Under the pieces are notes generated by a model. The model had not been told where the DNA came from, made no database searches, and worked only from the letters and a program-made list of their open reading frames with translations. From Bacteroidota bacterium (GTDB lineage Bacteria > Bacteroidota > Bacteroidia > Bacteroidales > B39-G9), in NCBI GenBank assembly GCA_003648455.1, contig QMPG01000129.1, positions 1-8,178 of the forward strand: a stretch of DNA of 8,178 nucleotides. Reading direction: 5' to 3'. Below are positions 1 to 5,895 of this stretch, piece by piece. The translations under genes and the position numbers were made by a program. How positions within the stretch are numbered: the stretch's first letter is position 1; each line of letters begins with the position of its first letter.

Positions 1-305
1 ATAATATTGAAGACAAAGCAAAAAAGCAAATAGAAGTTACACTTAGCGACCTTAATGAAACCAAGAAAGAAGCAAAAAGTAAACTTGATGCAATAGGCGA
101 TGCACTAAAAGATTATGCTATCGAAAAGAAGGATGAAACTTCATCGGCTATTTCAAATGCTTTACACAAAACCGCTGACAAAAGTAAGGAGGCAGCAACA
201 GATTTAGTGAACTTAGCAAAAAGCCATTCAAAAAGATTGACAAGTCATTCACTTAGTAAAGTATCAGGCTGGTTAAAAGAGCTTTCAAATAAAGTAAATT
301 CATAA
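1..305 (+). CDS. Helical Lys/Ala/Glu-rich protein, 3' part only
   Basis: This is an open frame entering from the left edge (first full codon at 3) and ending at TAA 303-305, giving the last 100 residues of a longer protein. The visible part is rich in Lys, Ala, Glu, Asp and Ser, has no Cys, and shows heptad-like helical stretches such as DLNETKKEAKSKLDAIGDAL, resembling coiled-coil or LEA/apolipoprotein-like proteins. No catalytic motif is visible. It is followed after 33 nt by a second gene of similar composition, so the two probably form one transcription unit and may be distant paralogues. The N-terminus is outside the window, so localisation cannot be judged. The reading frame is convincing; the function is unknown. 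Confidence 0.75.
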   Translation, partial: NIEDKAKKQIEVTLSDLNETKKEAKSKLDAIGDALKDYAIEKKDETSSAISNALHKTADKSKEAATDLVNLAKSHSKRLTSHSLSKVSGWLKELSNKVNS

Positions 306-338
306 AATAATTTATTAACTTTTAAAAATAAAAAAATC

Positions 339-1118
339 ATGAATACTAAAAATGTAATAATTGGAATACTTGCCGTTTTATTGGTCAGTGCATTAGTATG
401 GGGTTATAAATCCAACAATACTGCCATCGACAATAAAATTGTGACTACAAGTGAAAATGCAAAAGTTGAAACATCAGATTTAATCGCATCATTGGGAAAA
501 AAAGCCAAAACCAATTATGCTTTAGCCAATGCAAAAGTGGCTCTTCTAAAGTCTCAAATTGCACTTGAAATTGACAAGTCTAAACAAAAAGCAGAAGCAG
601 AATTAGACAATGCCATTAAGTATCTTTCAGAAGCAAAAAATACAGCTGATGAGAAAACAAAAGCAGAAATTGACTTATTGGATACAAAAGTAAATACTGC
701 TAAAAAGAGTGTTGTTCAGAAAAAGGATGATGCTTTGGATAATGTATCTGCTGCTGTTGATGAAGCACAGATTATGTCTGAAAAATACAATTATAAATTT
801 CAGGCAGAGAAAGAAAGAAATATTGCTACAGTCAATAGAAAATATGCTGAGCTTAGAGCTGAAGAAGCCCTTTTGAAAGCAAAAATAGCCGCTCAGTCAG
901 AAAAAACATATGCTCAGGCACAGACTTATCTTGAAGAAGCTAATGAATGGTACATCCGTAGTAAAGAATATGGAAATCAAAAGACAAAACCGTACATAGA
1001 GCAACTTCAAAAAGATATTGAAGATGCGCAAACCTATCTAAAGAAAAAGGATAAAGAAGCACGCAATAAAATATCGGATATTCTACAAAAAGCTAAAGAG
1101 TTTGTTATGGAAGAATAA
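339..1118 (+). CDS. Membrane-anchored coiled-coil protein, function unknown
   Basis: A 259-residue protein. Residues 5-22 (NVIIGILAVLLVSALVWG) form one hydrophobic segment followed by a polar region, so it is probably an inner-membrane protein with a single N-terminal anchor and a periplasmic body. There is no lipobox Cys; the protein appears to contain no Cys at all. Residues about 45-255 are almost continuous charged helix (Lys, Glu, Ala, Asp, Gln), as in elongated coiled coils. The start at 339 follows an A-rich leader without a clear Shine-Dalgarno sequence, normal for Bacteroidota. It lies 33 nt after the stop of the preceding helical gene and is closed by a hairpin 18 nt downstream, so it is probably the last gene of that operon. 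An envelope structural or stress-protection role is possible but not shown by any motif. Confidence 0.85.
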   Translation: MNTKNVIIGILAVLLVSALVWGYKSNNTAIDNKIVTTSENAKVETSDLIASLGKKAKTNYALANAKVALLKSQIALEIDKSKQKAEAELDNAIKYLSEAKNTADEKTKAEIDLLDTKVNTAKKSVVQKKDDALDNVSAAVDEAQIMSEKYNYKFQAEKERNIATVNRKYAELRAEEALLKAKIAAQSEKTYAQAQTYLEEANEWYIRSKEYGNQKTKPYIEQLQKDIEDAQTYLKKKDKEARNKISDILQKAKEFVMEE

Positions 1119-1136
1119 TTCAGCTTCATTTTCAAA

Positions 1137-1173
1137 AATAACAGACAGCCTATTTCCAAGGCTGTCTGTTATT
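1137..1173 (+). terminator. Hairpin terminator after the coiled-coil gene pair
   Basis: A perfect 14-bp inverted repeat, AATAACAGACAGCC (1137-1150) and GGCTGTCTGTTATT (1160-1173), closes a 9-nt loop. It begins 18 nt after the stop codon at 1118. There is no long T-run directly after the stem, only the T-rich foot of the stem itself, so it may act as a terminator or as a 3'-end stabilising hairpin. Nothing coding on the opposite strand faces it. Confidence 0.7.
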
Positions 1174-1772
1174 AAAAGTTCACTAAAAAAATAAACAAGC
1201 TAAATGATTAGAAAAAAAGGTGTTATTGGCAAGACATATTGCTTGTATATTTACATAAGTATTCAACCGAACGTAAATAAACACCTACAACACCCAAGAA
1301 TATAAAATCCCTGTAGAGCAAGGTCTGCTACAGCTTTTATATTCGATGTTGAGCGAACCCAAAGGTGACGGGTTTGTTTGTTATAAAGGTAATTTGAGTG
1401 GGTATGTAATTTTAATAATTAAATTTTCAGTTTATTAAAATAACTCTATCGGCTGTCGCCACTTTCCCTTAGAAAGGGAAAGAAGCATTAAATAAACTTA
1501 ACAAGAAACTTAAATAATTTGCAATAAATTTTATTCAAGGCGTTCTCCCCTAGTTTAGGGGAGATACCCGACAGGGAGAGGGGTGCAAATAAAATAAACA
1601 ATTACGTTTCAAATTATTTTGTTCTGTAAAAGGTTTCGTTTTTTGTTAGATTGCCGCTTAGTTAGTTGGTAATTTTATTATTTTAATTAAATTTGGAATA
1701 AATTAATTGTATAATGGGTATAAGATACAATGGTGTGTCTTATTTTATTGTTGTGCTTAATTTAGGTAGTCC
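1174..1772. other. Intergenic region of about 600 nt holding repeat copy A
   Basis: No gene is supported here. 1174-1330 holds only AT-rich sequence, a weak promoter-like pair (ATTG 1225-1228, TATATTTA after a 17-nt gap) with no gene behind it, and a short hairpin formed by CTGTAG and CTACAG around 1311-1333. 1331-1684 is a dispersed repeat described separately. 1685-1772 is the AT-rich leader of the next gene, in which no convincing promoter was recognised. A 53-codon open stretch (1277-1438) lacks a start codon and was rejected as a gene. Confidence 0.6.
1331..1684 (+). repeat. Dispersed repeat copy A, with a hairpin pair and no nuclease gene
   Basis: The core 1441-1584 matches 3636-3779 at 139 of 144 positions. 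The match continues leftwards, ungapped, to 1381 (53 of 64 in 1381-1444), and then with a 4-nt length difference to the 15-bp block CAGCTTTTATATTCG at 1331-1345 (copy B 3530-3544). On the right, 1617-1684 aligns ungapped with 4249-4316 at roughly 75%. The core has two hairpins of 9-bp stem and 3-nt loop: hairpin 1 at 1462-1482 (CTTTCCCTT / AAGGGAAAG) and hairpin 2 at 1544-1564 (TCTCCCCTA / TAGGGGAGA), with 61 nt between them. Each has a conserved tail on its outer side: TAACTCTATCGGCTGTCGCC before hairpin 1, and ACCCGACAGGGAGAGGGGT (1566-1584) after hairpin 2. Unlike the second locus, no DUF559 gene follows hairpin 2. Confidence 0.9.
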
Positions 1773-2426
1773 ATGAGCCAAAAGGAAATAGTAGCCTTTA
1801 TAAAGATCGGAGAAAAAAAACATTTAGAAGAGTTCTATCACAAAGGATTGATTTATATGAATCCGATTAATTTTTTCAAAAATATTGAGGATGGCAAATT
1901 ACGTGGAGATTTACACGAAGGAAGGCATATAGTAAGTCAAGGTGATTTTATAAAACTAAAGATAAACAATGATTGGTTGGAGTTTAGCAAACAAAAGAAT
2001 CAATACTTTAATTGTCAGTTTTATCAGGAGTATGCCAAGACTAAAGGAAATATTTTTTCGATGTACACATTGTTTATGCCAAAAGAGGGTGAATTAGTTT
2101 CTGTAGACGAGAGAAACCTTGAATTTGGTGATTATTGTTTAGTAATTACATATACTGAAGAATTTATAAATCGAGTTAAAGCTTCATTTGAAGCTAATAG
2201 CATTAAATTTAAATGTGGTTTCGTAGATTATTATAATTATAAAATTTTCTCTGGGAAGGCAGGTGTTTTCCATAAATCAAATATATATGATTATCAAAAT
2301 GAGTTTCGACTATTCTATGAAAATGAAAGTGACAATCCATTTAGTATAAGAATTGTGTCCATTAGTGATATCTTAAAGATTTTTAAGTCACAAGCTTTAT
2401 TGGATATAAGGATATGGAGGAAATAG
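1773..2426 (+). CDS. Hypothetical protein, weakly DUF2971-like
   Basis: A 217-residue soluble protein with no signal peptide or membrane segment, so probably cytoplasmic. I do not recognise a named function. The N-terminal motif with GLIYMN (25-30), then FF and RGDLHEG (44-50), and the C-terminal motif YDYQNEFRL (172-180), follow the layout of the DUF2971-type proteins I know: a 'lyf.n...f' motif early and a 'Y..E.R' motif late. The similarity is by eye and may only reflect a related hypothetical family. The start at 1773 is the first Met of the frame, with only a weak AGGT upstream. The gene stands alone between a dispersed repeat on its left and 222 nt of AT-rich sequence on its right, as cargo genes in accessory regions often do. 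Coding potential is good over the whole length. Confidence 0.8.
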   Translation: MSQKEIVAFIKIGEKKHLEEFYHKGLIYMNPINFFKNIEDGKLRGDLHEGRHIVSQGDFIKLKINNDWLEFSKQKNQYFNCQFYQEYAKTKGNIFSMYTLFMPKEGELVSVDERNLEFGDYCLVITYTEEFINRVKASFEANSIKFKCGFVDYYNYKIFSGKAGVFHKSNIYDYQNEFRLFYENESDNPFSIRIVSISDILKIFKSQALLDIRIWRK

Positions 2427-2440
2427 AAATTAAGAAATAT

Positions 2441-2467
2441 TCTGAGATTAATTCAGATCTTTTTTTT
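2441..2467 (+). terminator. Weak intrinsic terminator candidate
   Basis: A short stem TCTGA (2441-2445) / TCAGA (2453-2457) with a 7-nt loop is followed by a run of eight T ending at 2467. It lies 14 nt after the stop codon at 2426. The 5-bp stem is weak, so the position and T-run carry most of the weight. The rest of the gap to 2648 is AT-rich and includes a palindrome GAATATATTC (2548-2557) flanked by T and A runs. Confidence 0.35.
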
Positions 2468-2648
2468 ATCATATTAAGTCTTATAAAATTAAGGTGAAAA
2501 TATTTAAGATTTTACTAATTTTTTTAAATTACAATCATATTTTTTCAGAATATATTCAAAAAAAAATTAATTTTGATTAATTTTTATAAAACACTGAGGT
2601 TTTTATAGGGGCTTATGTGTTGCCAAATAATTTAAAAAAATAAACAGT

Positions 2649-3491
2649 ATGAAGCATCTATTATTTATAACATTATTTATTCAGTTGACTTTTTTAGGAA
2701 TTGCCCAGAGTGAAAACATATTTTATTATGACATTTATAATAGACCTTCAAATGCTGAGAAAGCTTTTATTTCAAAAAAAATTAAAGTAGATAAAAAAGA
2801 GAACATTCTTATAAGTTCTTTTTATAAAAAAGATAATAAATGGGTAGAATTAACAACACCTGAAGACGCTTACTTTAAAAGGAAATCAACTATAGTATTT
2901 AAAAAACATGACAAAAGAAATCATAGACTCATTCGGACTAGAATATATGAAAAGATTGATACTTGCTACCATTTTAAAGATTATAATGAGTATTATATAG
3001 AACAAGAAGGTTACACAAAAAAATTATTAACTCTAGAACTTGAAGGTGAATTAAAAAGATTTTATCCTAATGGTAGTATAAAATCTATTGAAGTTTATCG
3101 AAATAATCAATTGGTTAACATTACCAATTTTTCATTAAATGGGGAAAAACTTGAAGACAATGTGTATCATTGGACTCCAATTTTACCAAAATATCCTGGT
3201 GGGGAAAAGAGTTTTGCTATGAATATAGCCGTTAATATAAACTACCCAAATGATATGAAAGCTGAGGGTATTCAAGGAAGAGTTATAGTATCCTATGTTA
3301 TTAATACCGAAGGCGAATTGATTGATACGCAAATAATTCAGAGTGTCCATCCTTCATTGGATAAAGAGGCTATTAGAGCTCTAAAATCATTAAATCAAAA
3401 ATGGGAGCCAGGAATGCTAAATGGTGAGAAAGTTAATGTTAGATTAATAGTACCAATAAATTTTAGATTGAGTGAAAAATACTGCCCTTAA
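2649..3491 (+). CDS. Secreted TonB C-terminal domain protein with MORN-like stretch
   Basis: A 280-residue protein. Residues 1-20 form a signal peptide ending in the LGIAQ pattern common in Bacteroidota. Residues about 131-170 (GELKRFYPNGSIKSIEVY and following) look like MORN/YwqK-type repeats. Residues about 180-275 carry the TonB C-terminal fold: P-x-YPGGEKSF, then GIQGRVIVSYVINTEGEL, the conserved D-x-EAIRAL helix, W-EPG, and the closing VPINFRL. Classical TonB couples proton-motive force to outer-membrane receptors and needs an N-terminal membrane anchor and a Pro-rich linker. Here there is a cleavable signal and no Pro-rich linker, so this is one of the many stand-alone TonB_C proteins of the phylum, probably periplasmic, with an unknown partner. 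No ExbB/ExbD or receptor gene is adjacent. Domain assignment is confident; role is not. Confidence 0.88.
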   Translation: MKHLLFITLFIQLTFLGIAQSENIFYYDIYNRPSNAEKAFISKKIKVDKKENILISSFYKKDNKWVELTTPEDAYFKRKSTIVFKKHDKRNHRLIRTRIYEKIDTCYHFKDYNEYYIEQEGYTKKLLTLELEGELKRFYPNGSIKSIEVYRNNQLVNITNFSLNGEKLEDNVYHWTPILPKYPGGEKSFAMNIAVNINYPNDMKAEGIQGRVIVSYVINTEGELIDTQIIQSVHPSLDKEAIRALKSLNQKWEPGMLNGEKVNVRLIVPINFRLSEKYCP

Positions 3492-3529
3492 CACCTAACA
3501 ATTACAAAAGTATAGATTAAGTTCTTCTC

Positions 3530-3779
3530 CAGCTTTTATATTCGGTCAAGCTAATTCTTGCTTTCAGATTGATTGTTATGAAAGTAATTTGAGTTGGCAT
3601 GTAATTTTAACAATTGAATTTTTAACTTCTTAATATAACCCTATCGGCTGTTGCCACTTTCCCTTAGAAAGGGAAAGAAGCATTAAATAAACTTAACAAG
3701 AAACTTAAATAATTTGCAATAAATTTTATTTAAAGCGTTCTCCCCTAGTTTAGGGGAGAGACCCGACAGGGAGAGGGGT
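3530..3779 (+). repeat. Dispersed repeat copy B, left of the DUF559 gene
   Basis: Same repeat as 1331-1584: the core 3636-3779 has 5 mismatches in 144 to copy A, and 3576-3639 matches at 53 of 64. Hairpin 1 lies at 3657-3677 and hairpin 2 at 3739-3759, both with intact 9-bp stems; the 5 mismatches to copy A fall outside the stems. The tail after hairpin 2 (ACCCGACAGGGAGAGGGGT, 3761-3779) ends 23 nt before the DUF559 start codon. The repeat fills most of the 311-nt gap after the TonB-domain gene; 3492-3529 adds only AT-rich sequence beginning with ACACCTAACA. Confidence 0.9.
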
Positions 3780-4215
3780 ACACAAATTAATTAGTAATAA
3801 AAATGAAATATTTCGAGATAAAAGAAATAACTAGAAAATTAAGAAACAATCCAACTCCAGAAGAAATGTTATTGTGGAGACATTTACGACGAAAGCAATT
3901 AAATGACAGAAAATTTTTAAGACAACATGCGATTATATATCAATCAGTAGGTGATGAACATTTTTTTTACGTTCCTGATTTTTATTGTGAAAAAGAAAAA
4001 TTAGTAGTTGAATTAGATGGTCGAATTCATGATTTTTCAAAAAGGGATGATAAAAAAAGAGATGCAATTTTGAATGATTTAGGAATAAAAGTTTTAAGAA
4101 TAAAAAATGAAGAATTGCAAAATATTGAAAATGGATTAATAAGGATTAAGAATGAATTTTCTGTTTTTTAATATAACCCTATCGGCTGTCGCCACTTTCC
4201 CTTAGAAAGGGAAAG
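3739..4215. mobile_element. Candidate hairpin-bracketed DUF559 element
   Basis: Seen directly: hairpin 2 with its tail (3739-3779), the DUF559 gene (3803-4171), then the tail and hairpin 1 of copy C (4174-4215). Read on the opposite strand, the right module is hairpin, then GGCGACAGCCGATAGGGTTA. The left module is hairpin, then ACCCGACAGGGAGAGGGGT followed by A. Aligned from CGACAG, the tails agree at about 14 of 18 positions, so the gene is bracketed by two related modules in inverted orientation, tails inward. Inference: the two modules are the ends of a unit that the nuclease could recognise, in the manner of REP sequences and RAYT. No target duplication is visible and no movement is shown, so the boundaries are provisional. 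Confidence 0.4.
3803..4171 (+). CDS. DUF559 family endonuclease-like protein
   Basis: A 122-residue protein of the DUF559 family (COG2852, very-short-patch-repair endonuclease-like, PD-(D/E)XK fold), at the usual full length. The N-terminal helix holds the family signature of N-x-TPEE (16-21), LLW (23-25), LR and an F-RQ motif (38-41). The core is PDFYC (58-62) followed by LVVELDGRIH (67-76). Asp59, Glu70 and Asp72 sit where the nuclease acidic residues belong, and His76 is the family His. The LGIKVLRI strand (93-100) and the closing helix complete the domain. A DNA-cleaving or nicking role is inferred from the fold; the family is poorly characterised. The start lies 23 nt after the tail of repeat B, and the stop codon overlaps the first bases of repeat C, so gene and repeats form one compact unit. 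No clear Shine-Dalgarno sequence is seen. Confidence 0.93.
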   Translation: MKYFEIKEITRKLRNNPTPEEMLLWRHLRRKQLNDRKFLRQHAIIYQSVGDEHFFYVPDFYCEKEKLVVELDGRIHDFSKRDDKKRDAILNDLGIKVLRIKNEELQNIENGLIRIKNEFSVF

Positions 4216-4316
4216 AAGCATTAAATAAACTTAACAATATATAAGTAATTTTTTTCTGCAACAAGTTTTAGTTTTTGTTAAACTGCCAAAAACTTAATTT
4301 GTAATTATATTTTCCT
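4168..4316 (+). repeat. Dispersed repeat copy C, right of the DUF559 gene
   Basis: 4168-4237 is a direct copy of 3630-3699 with one mismatch in 70. It holds the hairpin 1 tail (TAACCCTATCGGCTGTCGCC) and hairpin 1 at 4195-4215, then breaks off after CTTAACAA, so hairpin 2 is absent. After a 12-nt break, 4249-4316 aligns ungapped at about 75% with 1617-1684, the right flank of copy A. The first bases of the repeat include the stop codon of the DUF559 gene (4169-4171). Confidence 0.88.
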
Positions 4317-4479
4317 TGTAAAAAAAGATAAATTTGAGTAACTGATTATCTAAATCCGTGAAGAGAAGTAATATATAAGATTTAACACCATTCTTCGTGC
4401 TAATTACCTAAAATAATCCGCATTTTCTAATAATTTTTTCTTAAATTATTGTTTGTAAGTGTTATAACATATTTTCATT

Positions 4480-4684
4480 TTAACCCGCTTTATTCATACA
4501 AAAACGAAGTGAATTGCATGAATAAGCGATGGATAGTGGAAAGTAAAGCGAGAACCGAACCGCCAGCTGGCGGTGAGCTCACGCAAGTAAACCCCGCATT
4601 AGAAGTACCCAAATTTGGGGTTTAAAAACACCAAATTTGTTGGTAATTCTTAAGCGTAGAAAAATTATGAATTTTTCGGGTTAA
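4480..4684. repeat. MITE-like element with imperfect terminal inverted repeats
   Basis: The ends are TTAACCCG (4480-4487) and CGGGTTAA (4677-4684). After four unmatched bases the inverted match resumes with ATTCATA at both ends, giving 15 of 19 paired terminal positions over a 205-bp unit. Inside are, in order: a hairpin from CGCTTTATTCAT (4486-4497) and ATGAATAAGCG (4518-4528) with one bulge; the perfect palindrome CCGCCAGCTGGCGG (4560-4573) overlapping GTGAGCTCAC (4573-4582); a stem TAAACCCC (4588-4595) / GGGGTTTA (4617-4624); and a stem GAAAAATT (4659-4666) / AATTTTTC (4670-4677). No coding frame is seen. A non-autonomous transposable element is the best reading; a structured RNA is the alternative. 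Confidence 0.45.
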
Positions 4685-4712
4685 TATGACTTTCTTGTGT
4701 TTAAATTTATTC

Positions 4713-4743
4713 TTGACTCATGTTAGATAATTCTTTATATTTA
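4713..4743 (+). promoter_or_regulatory. Promoter candidate for the beta-barrel / lipoprotein pair
   Basis: TTGAC at 4713-4717 and TATATTTA at 4736-4743 are 18 nt apart. The second box matches 7 of 8 positions of the Bacteroidota -7 consensus TAnnTTTG, and the first is compatible with the -33 box. Transcription would start near 4750 and leave a leader of about 100 nt before 4855. Confidence 0.4.
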
Positions 4744-4854
4744 CTTATCTATAAAAAAGAAATGATTTTTTTATTTCTAACATCTTAATTAGCAGTGTTT
4801 TTCTATTATTCGATTGATTGTATTAATCTTTAAACCCACATAAAAAAATATACA

Positions 4855-5877
4855 ATGAAAAAAAACACAAAATTCATAGTCCTTATTTTTATCCTAATGC
4901 TTGTATCTGATTTTATGTTTTCGCAAACTATTTTAGAAACAGGATTTACAACCGAAGGAATAGAAACAGTTATTCAAAATACGGAGCTTTTAATTGAAGA
5001 GCCACTTGTAAATACAATAAGGGACAAAAGGAAAAAATCCTCAGAAAAAGAAATTAATTCAGGGATGAAAGTAGGAGCCGGAACCATGCTTAACAGTACA
5101 GGTCAATATCTTAATTTTTCAGTAAAATATTATTACAAGAATTTTGATTTCGTAGCACAAATACCTTATTATTTAAAAGAAAAAGTACAGTATACTCTTC
5201 AAACAATTGAAACAAAAGGTGTAGGTGACTTTGCGCTTGGTCTGGGTTACGGAATTCAGCTTACTGATATTTTTTATTATGCTCATCTTTATGTGAAATT
5301 GCCAACAGGAGATGCCGGGAAAATGGAAAATGATTTCTTAGTTCCTCTTGGCACAGGATCAACCGATTATATGGTTTACGCATCTGCAAGTAAAAATATA
5401 AATGATTTAATGAGCGTAGGAGGAAATTTGCAATATAAATATAACGGAAATAGCTCAAAAACAGCTCTAATATCACGACTTGATAATCCTGACAATGATG
5501 CTATTACAGATGATTTTGAAACTGTAGATTATACAATAACAAATGGTAATTTTTTCGCTGTTAATGCAGATTTTAATTATTTTTTCGACTTTGGGCTTAA
5601 CATAAATACAGAGTTTGGATTTAAAACAATTGGACAAGGAAATACTGACAAAGATTACTCATACAGTTGGAATGACGAAACAGAACAATTAAGCGGACTT
5701 ACAAATAAGCAGGATGTTAAAATGCTCGATTTAAAAATTAAAGCAGTATACAGCATATCATTATTCGATATTTCAGCAGGAATAAAATTACCTGTTTATA
5801 CCAAAAGAAACGAAGATAATCTAGAAGATAATAGAGGTGTAGGAATTTTTTTAAAATTTGATTACAATATTTTTTAA
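4855..5877 (+). CDS. Outer-membrane beta-barrel protein (MetA-pathway-like transporter family)
   Basis: A 340-residue protein. Residues 1-23 form a signal peptide (charged MKKNTK, a long hydrophobic core, cut before QTILETG). A short polar linker (24-68) precedes a barrel of alternating polar and hydrophobic strands. Diagnostic motifs are GVGDFALGLGYG (122-133), VKLPTGD (147-153) and PLGTGSTD (164-171), typical of the Phenol_MetA_deg / DUF-type outer-membrane transporter family (PF13557-like), and the chain ends in Phe (NIF) as many barrels do. The family's 'phenol degradation' name reflects historical context and does not assign a substrate here. It is followed after 18 nt by a surface lipoprotein gene, so the two probably form one operon and act together at the outer membrane. 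The start fits the signal peptide. Family confidence is fair; substrate is unknown. Confidence 0.85.
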   Translation: MKKNTKFIVLIFILMLVSDFMFSQTILETGFTTEGIETVIQNTELLIEEPLVNTIRDKRKKSSEKEINSGMKVGAGTMLNSTGQYLNFSVKYYYKNFDFVAQIPYYLKEKVQYTLQTIETKGVGDFALGLGYGIQLTDIFYYAHLYVKLPTGDAGKMENDFLVPLGTGSTDYMVYASASKNINDLMSVGGNLQYKYNGNSSKTALISRLDNPDNDAITDDFETVDYTITNGNFFAVNADFNYFFDFGLNINTEFGFKTIGQGNTDKDYSYSWNDETEQLSGLTNKQDVKMLDLKIKAVYSISLFDISAGIKLPVYTKRNEDNLEDNRGVGIFLKFDYNIF

Positions 5878-5895
5878 AATATTAAAAGAAATAAT

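Larger units (their letters stand above)
4317..4854. other. Intergenic region with a MITE-like element and a promoter
   Basis: No gene is supported between repeat C and the start at 4855. 4317-4479 is AT-rich with nothing recognised. 4480-4684 is a structured, locally GC-richer element, described separately. 4685-4854 holds a promoter candidate (4713-4743) and an AT-rich leader of about 100 nt with a short stem AGAAAT / ATTTCT near 4760. Confidence 0.55.

Noticed and set aside
1204..1305. 33-codon ORF beginning MIRKKGVIGK
   Set aside because: It is short, has no ribosome site or family resemblance, and runs into the repeat region.
1328..1340. 13-bp match CTACAGCTTTTAT, also at 7981-7993
   Set aside because: A 13-mer match is expected about once by chance in an AT-rich window of this size, and the flanks do not align.
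1277..1438. 53-codon open stretch with protein-like composition, ending near-identically to an open stretch at 3499-3633
   Set aside because: There is no start codon near its beginning. The two copies differ by a 4-nt indel, and every difference between them in the aligned 3' part is at codon position 1 or 2, the opposite of what a conserved protein shows.
1462..1482. Hairpin 1 of the dispersed repeat as an intrinsic terminator
   Set aside because: No T-run follows the stem (AAGCATTAAA follows), and the same hairpin with its tail recurs at three sites as part of a repeat.
5261..5476. 71-codon open frame on the - strand
   Set aside because: It lies wholly inside the beta-barrel gene, whose signal peptide and family motifs are clear on the + strand. 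It has no leader or family resemblance of its own.
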